Source: Dipetalonema caudispina
Taxonomy: Eukaryota > Nematoda > Chromadorea > Rhabditida > Onchocercidae
Length of the DNA: 64,000 bases
NCBI GenBank assembly: GCA_013365325.1
Contig: JABVXV010000254.1
Location: 1 to 64,000 of the forward strand
Direction of reading: 5' to 3'
Shown here: piece after piece, positions 55,253 through 64,000 of the stretch
How the letters are laid out: every line of letters begins with the position of its first letter
Position numbering within the stretch: position 1 is the stretch's first letter
Notes under the pieces: generated by a model
Database searches by the model: none
Seen by the model: the letters and a program-made list of their open reading frames with translations, nothing else
What the model was told of the DNA's origin: nothing
Translations under genes and position numbers: made by a program

Positions 55253-58200
55253 TTCTAATCACAAAGAAATATCACAACTGAAAAGTAATTTGCTTCAGTC
55301 TTGTAATTATTACTCTAAGACCTTACTAATTAATGTACTAATTAATCTTCTCACGAGATCCAATTCAACATCCAGCACAAGCATTTGCTAAATATATTGG
55401 AGGCTTTGGCATTCAGTTCTCGGACAAATGGAAAGTTAAAATATCTTATTTACTAATGACAGAATTTTAGTTTAAAATATGTTTCATCAGTAGGAAGCCG
55501 AAATTAAGCAAAATTTCCATGTGTAGATATTCAAAGATTGAGTAAGAAGAAGTTAAACGATGACGTGTAAATTTTAAATTTATTAAAAAGAATCCTTTTT
55601 TTTTATAAATTAAAAAATAAGTTGAATATGCGTACATATAACATTTCTGATTAGAAAGCTTGGACATTAATTGAATTCAGTGCAAAAAAGATATATTTCT
55701 AATTTCGTCTGAATTTCTCATGCAAAAATAGTTGGTAATTTAGGTGAAAATTTTTCAATCCAACTTTTAAAAAGTTAAAATTGCATAAACGATATAATAT
55801 AGCAACTTAGTATAATTCTTGATAAGAAATTATCCAAAGTTAACAATGATATGGCTATATGTTTTAAAGCTATTTTTAAATGAAAGGGCGGTTTTTTTTT
55901 ACAAAGGAAATAATTCCGAGCGCTTTATGAATAAAAAAGTGTGAATAAGTGTAAACAAGCAGTCGTATTTTTGTTGACAATTTTTCTTTTCGAATTATTC
56001 CTATGATTCATCACATCTTTCAAAAATATTTGTCCAAAAGTTATTATGTAAAATTTATTACAAATATAACATCATAGCATGACTTTCAAACTTTGTAAAT
56101 ATTCTTAGTAATGTCAGGATAAATACCGATAATTACCGAGTATAGTTCAAATTACTTAATCATGAACTAAGAAAATCTTTGGCTTCTGAAGTATAAAATT
56201 TATTAGAAGGAACATTTATGAAGCCAATATTAAGCACTTTTGTGCAAACATTGAATTGAAGAGTGGAATGAGAATCTAACCAATTATGAAGTATGTTCTA
56301 CCGACGAAATATATAACAGATAAATTGGAATAGTCAAAGATAGTATTTGAAATTTTGACGCCAATCAATATTTGATTTCTTTTTTCATTACAAAAATTGC
56401 AATTCCTTTAAATTAGTTTTTACTACAGTTCCTACTATTATTTCATTATTACTGTATAATATTCACATTACTACCATTCAATTTTATCAACTTGATGAGT
56501 TCTAATTTATTCGGAGCAGTAAAAAACAATTTCATCGATCCATCGATGATTGATTAAGTGGAGAACTGTGATTTATCATTTCTAATCCGTAAGTTTTCGA
56601 ATACTGATGATTTAAATTCAGAATATTTGATTATAGATCAGCGAGATAAAACAAGATTTTAAGCCAAGTTGTTCCCTCAATAACATCGTATTCAGAAAGT
56701 ATCGCGCGATCCATGCAGTCAGTCGACAACATCTTTCCACTCGTGTCAATTTCATTTTTTACAGTTATTTCTATACTTGTTGAAATAATTTTTGCCATCT
56801 CTCTTTATCTAATTTAATCTAGCTAAATTTGTTTTTAGTCAGTTAATTTTTCTGTTTTATTTCAGCAAAATGTACTTTATCATTCATCCTTTTCATTAAT
56901 GCAATTATTGTTTAAATTAATTCATTAGATATCAAATAATTATGAATATAAATTAGAAAATTGAAATTGAACAGGTATATCAATTATAAATAACATCATC
57001 CAATGAAACGCAAGTTATGCAATTAAATAACAAATGGATCGACAAAATCTTCTTGGTACCATTTATCATTTAGTGAAATTGTTATATTGTCATTAATACT
57101 TGATATTCATTCTATTCGATTTGCATGTTATTCAATCTATCCATGATATTAGGTCATGATGTTAGATCTTTTCAAGTAACGTTTGCTACTTTCATCCTGA
57201 CCTCTAATATGGAATGCTTCAAAAAAGGATTCTGAGAAATAATCATACTGTGCAAAAATTAATCGTTTTTCTTTTCTCATTAATTTTTCAAGATCAAACT
57301 TAGAAAATGAAAAAAAAAAAAGACTGTTATGCTTAAATAATCTTCATATGTTCCCAAAGGAACATCGAGAATCGAACGACGAAACATTTTTGCGCACCAA
57401 TTTCTCCCAAGTATACATTTAACATCTGTAAGTATAGTTGGAAATTTTGAATATGTCATTCTTACGTTTATAATAGTAATAATAATAATAATTAATTTAT
57501 GCAATAATTGAGAGAGTAATTTAATTTTGAATGAAGCATGATTAACGTGCTGTACTGTATTGGCAATAATGTTTCATGAAAAGTGCTATTTTGTTTAGCT
57601 TTAATGCTCATTTCGCCGTTTTCAGCATTTATTCTATAATTTCCGCTCAGCAATTTTTAAATTACTAAAGAAAAAAGAAAAAAAAAAAAAAAAAAAACAG
57701 AAATTAAACGTTATGTGGAGAATTTTGAAAAACAACATACATGAATAGATGTCACTATGATTTTACCTAAACCAACTCTTTAAGAGTTATAGCAAAAAAA
57801 AAAAAAAAGGAAAAATTCGTTATTCTCTGCATTTCCCAGGAATTAAAACGAATTAGATGTAAAATCGAGGTAACAAAGTTGAGGCAAGGATGACAAACTG
57901 TTCATCCTTTAGGTTCTTTTCATCATGAATTAGCACCCACCACCAAGGAATGACTCGATCATTATCTGTTTTCTCAAAGAAAGTTTCACGTAGAAGTCCA
58001 CGAACTCGTTATTGGCCCGAAGTTATCACTATCATTTTTATTGGTTTTGTTGTTTAAACTTCTACGATTCTAATCATAAACTTAGTTTTGACATGAAATT
58101 CCTTTGTTTCCATTTCGGTTCTGCAGTGAAAGAGAATTAAAAGCTTTGATGATTCAGCTTAACTCCTACATAAATCACTCATAATTGAACTGATAGCAGA

Positions 58201-59275
58201 ACTATCATTGCTTATAAACAATAATCTCAACATTATTTATTACTGATTACAAATGAAAATCTGTCATAATTCAGTCGTATCAATGAGATATAAAATAAAA
58301 AAGCAAATTAAAACAATGGTCGTATCCAAAGAAATGCATTATTATAACCATTACGTGAATAGACATACCCGCTTATCATTCGTGGACAGGGAGGCTAAAG
58401 TTTTCGCAAACTTGTCAGTTTTCCGCCAATTTAAAAAATACGAATACCAACCAGTCATCAAATTCAAAGAATAAATAAGTATAACATATTGTTTTTCCAA
58501 CCAAATTCAATTTTCAACCCACAATTAATTTTAGAAAAATGTAAGATCTCCATTTTTACAGCAACTACATTCAAAACTTTGAAATAGTTCAAAGTCAGTG
58601 AGTGCCAAAATAGAAGTAAAATGCATCCTCCCTCCATCTTCCCAAAGTAACATTCGTTGTACAACAGTGTACCAGTAATCATAAAAATGACGCACATAAA
58701 TCAACATGTAAAACAACCATGTGAGAAAATATATATAAAAAAAAAGGATTACATCAAAACGCAGATTTCTAATTATTAATAAGTTTCAATCTCTGTAATT
58801 TCTAATGATGGATCTCCGTTTACTTAAAGATTCCAAAAATCATGAATTTTGAAAGTGAATTCCAACAAAGCAAAGTTTAGGCAAAAATTTGAACAAAAGA
58901 AATTTTTATCGCAAAACAAATGACAGAAATATCCACCTCTACAATATAAAAAAAGAACTGTTACAAAAATCAGTCAAAGTTATAAAGTTTGCGATAAATA
59001 AACAGTGCGACCAATACCGTCAAGTACGCGCCAGCTTTTAGTATGATACCCTTGAATAACTGAGATCTATTCGAAATATCAATCTCAATATTTGGTAAAT
59101 TCAGTCTCTCGAATTTAATAAAATTACAAATTTATTTAAATGATTGACGACCTGGATATATTTTTCTTTAAAAAATGTCACAATAAATGGAGATAATGAG
59201 AGTGCTTTCCCGAACCACAAAGAGTTATATTTTTAAACAGCAGCAGTAAAAAATGAGAACGGAGATGGTTGCAGT
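55253..59275. other. AT-rich spacer upstream of the six-Cys gene and downstream of HDA-4
   Basis: No gene is supported. A runs sit near 57309-57320, 57678-57698 and 57791-57805. A TAA-type microsatellite lies at about 57478-57492. Two coding-like but isolated frames are a minus-strand 29-codon one at 57930-58022 and a plus-strand 73-codon one at 58253-58474; neither has splice or family support. Confidence 0.5.
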
Positions 59276-59281
59276 TTTATT
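59276..59281 (-). terminator. Candidate poly(A) signal of HDA-4
   Basis: AATAAA on the minus strand about 210 bases after the stop; another lies at 59131-59136. Confidence 0.35.
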
Positions 59282-59489
59282 ATTATAAAAACCAGAATTT
59301 TCCCAATATTCTCGATCTTTAAGATCAATTTCCAGTTTCCTCTTATCTTTAAATAGTTGATTTGACTAAATATATTCAAACACTGAAAATCAAATTATGG
59401 ATACTACAAAAAATGAATCGAACATTATCTGAAATTTGAAATTTTAAAAATAAAACCTGAACAATTTACCGAAAGAAACATTTTTCCGT

Positions 59490-62400
59490 TCAAACAGACA
59501 GAGAAGCAAATTTTTGTGCCACAGCTTGCCACTGAAGTTCACTGCTGCCAATGCCCTGCGCTGCTGTCAACGATGGCCAATGTTTTTTATGAATGGCGAT
59601 TACCTGAAATATAAAAGCAGAAGATGTCATTTCATGTTATCTCAGTATGCAAAAACATTTTCACATCAGTTTCAACTTCCATTTCTTCACATTTTTTACC
59701 GAAATGCTAGTCAAACTAACAAAAAATTGCATGAGACACGATTCAAATATGTTGTAATGCTACATGTTTATCGCAGTGATCGGATATAAAATTTTGAAAA
59801 AATAAAGAAACAAATTCGTAAGATATCAAACCTTTTGAATCGTCTCCTGAGCGCTTTGTTTGGGAAATGCATTCAAAGCTGCGTCGCTCAATTTTCCAGT
59901 CGTCTCAGGACTTTCACCGCATAACGCCTGTAATATCAAGTATTTTGACTGAGCAAATTGATTTCCCAGAAATGAAGCATTTTGTTACAAGCTTCCAAAA
60001 CTTACTAAATGAATATATCGACAGGAAGCAGGGAATGACTTAGAAGCTTGTATTTTATAAATTTGAATACTAAACTCGAATGAACAACAGTGCCCTTTAA
60101 GCAGGTACAATGAGAAGCTACCTTAACACATTCTTCAGCCGAATCTGATATGGTATCAAGATTGTAGCCACCTTCCAAGGCGAGCACAACACGTCCACCA
60201 GCGTAATTCATAAGCTGTAGAGTAAAATAGCCAAACAATTGTGGCGACAAATTATACCTGCAAAAAGAAACCAAAGGAATCAACAAAAAAAAATCTGAAT
60301 GGTATTTCGCAAAATCCAAAAAGTCTTTCACTCTGCAACAGAAACAGTGCTGAATTCAGCCTTATGAAAAAGTCATACCCTCCAAGAGCCTGAGAATGTC
60401 CATATGCGGCATCGAAGCCAGCTGAAACAATGACAAACGTCGGTTTGAACTGATCTAATATAGGCGCAACAATAACACGCCATGCCGCTAAATAATCGGC
60501 ATCATCCATCATTTCACCCGAAAATGGTATATTCACCGTATAACCTTTACCCGATCCAACACCTACCTAGAATAATTGGTTTTGTGAAATTGAATGTATG
60601 AAAAAATTTATAAATATTTTAGTAAGAAAGCTCATAGCCGGTATTCAAAAAGTAAGCCTACTAAGTTTTCATTGTCATTTAAAATAATAGTTAATTATGA
60701 AATTGATAAAACAGAGTGGTCAAAATATTGTTAGCCAAGAGACCCATGTAAAACGCGTTTCTTGAAATTTTGAGCAATTCTAATGAACTCAATGACAGAG
60801 TCACCAACCTCAGTAACAGCACCAGTACCCGGAAAAAAATTGCCATTATCATGACGATGAAGAGATAAATAGAGCACCGAAGGATCAGCTTCAAAACAAA
60901 TTTGCGTACCGTTGCCGTGATGAACATCCCAATCAATTATTGCTATTCGTGAACATTGCTCAGCACATCGCTAAATTATGACTATTAAAAAAATGCATAA
61001 CTCTAACAACTAGTACAAATGCTTCCGTAGATCATGGGTGAAATTTGAAAGTAAAAGTTAGAATGAAAGATTCCAAAATGGAAACATGTTAACTAAAATA
61101 TACCGTTTCTAAAAAAGCAAGTAAATGCATAGAAAAAATACCTGCTGCAAATATTTGACGGTAATTGCAACATTATTCAAAAAGCAAAAGCCCATTGCTT
61201 GGTTATATTCAGCATGATGTCCTGGAGGCCTTATGCATGCAAAACCATTTCGCAATCTTGATTCTGCTACCTATGTGTACTTGGGAATTATAAATTGAAT
61301 TTCAATTTCACGTCGATGAAAATAATGCTTTTTTTAGGTCTCATACTTACAAGTGAAAATAAAATTAATGTCATCCACTTGTTTTCGCTACGATATAAAG
61401 GTGACAAACACAAAAATATATGCATTAAAATGTTTTTAAAGGTAAAGCACCTGCAGCGCTAGCTCAGCTAAAGAACCAACAGCAATGCGTGCTGCTAACT
61501 GTGTTGAAGCATCGTTGAAATAAGTGTCTGAATCGACTCCGATACCACCACAAGAAAGTTGCACGAAACTTTTTACAGGTAACTGTGAAGGTTCCATCTG
61601 AAAAGAGAATAACGCTATTTTAGGTTGAAATCATTTCTAATTTGGACACATCCCCAGAAATATGTCATCAAGGCGGTAATTTAAGCATGTCGATATATAG
61701 CTTGATACTGACATGAGCAAAGTGATATCTTGTCAATGCAAACGTGATTACTGACATGAGTAAAGTGATATCTTGACAGTGCAAAAAATCAGAGGATTCA
61801 GACAGAAACATTACCTAAGTTTGAGTAGCAACGATCATATCCAGAAAAAATTATCATTTGATAATAAGAACACATCACACTCAATAAAATGTCTTACTTT
61901 GAGGCAAGCCGTGGGTGATACAGCAAAAAAGGTAACATATGTTGCGGCATGAACGGTTCTCAACATTTCTAGCGGTGCTTTACGAGCAAATACCCGTTCA
62001 CACTTCTCAACCAAACCACGTTCCTGTAACCGTAACCAAATTGATTGCACACGTTCACCATGTTCCACATGATTCCTGTTATTACCACAAAAGCACTGAT
62101 GCCTTGCCATTGCTGGATCATACACCAAACCTGAAATGAGCAATATTAGTGCAGCAAAAAACCTTTCTACTCTGAAATTTTTGTTATTTCAAGAGTCCTA
62201 TTAATTGCTGTTAAGCAGATTCAAATTTAGATCAAGTTACTTGAATAAAAATCATAAGAAATGAGTCATGAAGACAACACTGCTTTTAAATTAAGAATCA
62301 TATATGTTGGTTTCATTTACATTTTAGTGGAATATTAAGCGAAATAAAAGTTGTACGTCAATCATTTGCTCAGCTCAATTTACGAAGATCTAAAATAAAC

Positions 62401-63779
62401 ATCTGAACTACCCAGTTAGCAAACCAAATTTGATTACTAATAACGTAATGTATTTTTTTTATAAAATTGATTGATAGTTTTCCGTATTAATAAAACCCGA
62501 AATACTAAAGCCTTTGACTTTTCTAAAATCACCTGTCTTCAACTGTGTACTCAATACTGATCCACTTTGTAAACGTGACAGAAGTTGTGCCTCGAGCGCT
62601 GTTTCATCTTCCGGTTCTTCACGAACCAAAGATTTTCGTCTGAGTACTAAATCACGCAATTGTTGTTTCAGCAATGACGGATAACCACCAAGAGATAACA
62701 ATGTATTTTGACTTCGAGTATCAAACTTCATCGGTTGACGTGCTGCCCCTTCTAAAATCTAATTCCATATTCCGATAGGAACGTAAGAAATAACTATATC
62801 ATATACGCTATAAAAAGAAAAGGAAATATTTGAAAAAATAATTAAAGAAGAAATGAAATAATGAAAGAAAAGGTATTAAGCAAAAAACAAATATATATTG
62901 AAATGGTCACTTATTGATGAGTTAATCTGTCAGAAGTCCTGAATAACGAATATTACCACAAAAGTGATCATAACAGCTTACCGCTTAATGTGCTACTTGA
63001 ATCAAGTCCTGAATCAACCATTGAAAACGATGGCTGCAACGGGTTACTTGCGATAAGTGATGGCATCGAAAAGAACGGTGAATACAAAGCTTGTGCAAGC
63101 AGTGCTGACATATCCATCGGTATCTGTGCTGGTGAAGCAAGATTCGGTAAGGATGGCGAAGGGATCATCAAATGGGGTGATGTGGTTAACAGCGTAGTAG
63201 GCGAATCAGCAGAAGATGTACTACCGCCAACATCAGTATCCATTGGTGCATCGCTATAAATAATTTAAATATAATTAACGGACAATAAAAGCATTAATTC
63301 ATCTTAGTAACTTTGTCGAACATTTTAATGAGAAGAGAATTTAGAAAAGGTACGAAGGAACAGTAAATAAAGATGTGCCTCAACCGAGGCTTACAGCACT
63401 TTATTTTACTAAGTGATGGACAAATTGGTAAATTATAAAAAAAAGGAATTAAGGCAGTTAAATAAATTTCAAAAAAGCAAATGGTAAAGAAAGTACCTTT
63501 GAGAGCTTCGCTGTGTGGATGTGAAAGCACTAGTTTGAGATTGCAACGGTCCAGCACTTTTATTAAGAAGTTTTGCACGAATTCGCATTTTCAAATTCGG
63601 TTCACTGCTTACTTTACGCAGCTGATAATCCGATGGTTGCAATGTTCCGTGCACCGCATGCATCGTGGAAGGAATATAGTACGGTTCAAAATGTAGTGAT
63701 GAAACTGCAATCGGCGTTTGTACTGAACCTGTATGTAGTTGCTGTGAGGTTTGACCTTCCACACAACTTGACCACGAAG
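59490..63779 (-). CDS. hda-4: Class IIa histone deacetylase (HDA-4/HDAC4 type), N-terminus outside window
   Basis: Exons in transcript order, all in phase: 63779-63497, 63253-62982, 62751-62533, 62130-61898, 61597-61451, 61270-61142, 60970-60809, 60566-60379, 60257-60122, 59927-59832, 59603-59490 (658 aa visible). The first holds [15 protein letters not shown], matching the 14-3-3 phosphosite region of HDAC4/5 (RKTASEPNLK in HDAC4). A Ser/Pro-rich linker follows. The catalytic domain starts at [18 protein letters not shown]. The class IIa structural zinc ligands are present (CFC, the following His, and [12 protein letters not shown]), as are RPPGHHAE, the active-site [10 protein letters not shown] and the zinc Asp in [19 protein letters not shown] carries Tyr where vertebrate class IIa enzymes have His. 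The C-terminus ends ASLSV, like the end of the HDAC4 domain. The MEF2-binding N-terminus must lie upstream. Confidence 0.95.
61706..61785. repeat. Two imperfect 37-base direct repeats in an HDA-4 intron
   Basis: Copies at 61706-61742 and 61749-61785 (TACTGACATGAG, AAAGTGATATCTTG, GCAAA) differ at three positions and are separated by six bases. They lie in the intron between exons 62130-61898 and 61597-61451. Confidence 0.85.
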
Positions 63780-64000
63780 CTATAAGATGATGAATATTTT
63801 TCTAGAAGCATTCTTACCGATATTTGTGCAAAGACTACGTTTCCTGAATTAAATTCTAAATCAACACGTGACCTAAATAAGTTACAGCCTATTCGAAATT
63901 GAAGAATAGATTTTATCGAAGCAATTAGCCACTGATTCATGAATGATTTATTATGAGACAGTGAGCTGTTAGCTTATCATGTGGTATTTAAAACTTTAAG

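Noticed and set aside
58253..58474. 73-codon plus-strand frame with balanced codons
   Set aside because: Somewhat coding-like in its second half but without splice signals or family match; left out as a gene.

Overview
This is nuclear DNA of a nematode, most probably a filarial (clade III) worm. It is AT-rich, with many small exons, introns that end in TTTCAG or close variants, long T or A homopolymers in noncoding DNA, and two collagen fragments. No bacterial operon, rRNA, tRNA, CRISPR array, transposase or viral gene was seen. All gene models here are hand-built from splice signals, reading-phase continuity and protein similarity recalled from known families; none is backed by transcript data.

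Layout. 1-1332 (+) is the 3' part of a membrane-anchored collagen gene with an in-frame TAA. 2253-2411 (-) is the last exon of a second collagen, facing the first; a possible exon of it or a neighbour lies at 4268-4455. 7203-18392 (+) is an AMP deaminase of AMPD2 type in 17 core exons plus two optional in-frame exons; two of its introns use GC donors. 22378-28511 (-) is a Ste20-like kinase of the GCK-III (MST3/STK24/25) class, whose first exon is unresolved. 28.5-39.9 kb is coding-poor and probably holds the kinase's long 5' intron and promoter. 39929-43771 (+) is a HACD3-like 3-hydroxyacyl-CoA dehydratase with an N-terminal CS domain. 46591-47776 (-) is a small multi-pass membrane protein of unknown family. 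50221-53783 (+) is an aquaglyceroporin. 54510-55252 (-) is a small secreted six-cysteine protein. 59490-63779 (-) is a class IIa histone deacetylase (HDA-4/HDAC4 type), whose N-terminus lies beyond the window.

The genes are individually transcribed and form convergent or divergent neighbours. They share no obvious pathway: purine nucleotide balance, a kinase that in other animals works with CCM3, very-long-chain fatty acid elongation, water/glycerol transport, and signal-regulated chromatin control. I did not find an undescribed multi-gene system. The most useful leads are the AMP deaminase cassette exon with an RRHSL phosphosite-like motif, the retained catalytic tyrosine in the class IIa deacetylase, the paired GC-AG introns, the interrupted collagen, and the homopolymer strand bias that suggests a transcript across the coding-poor 11 kb.
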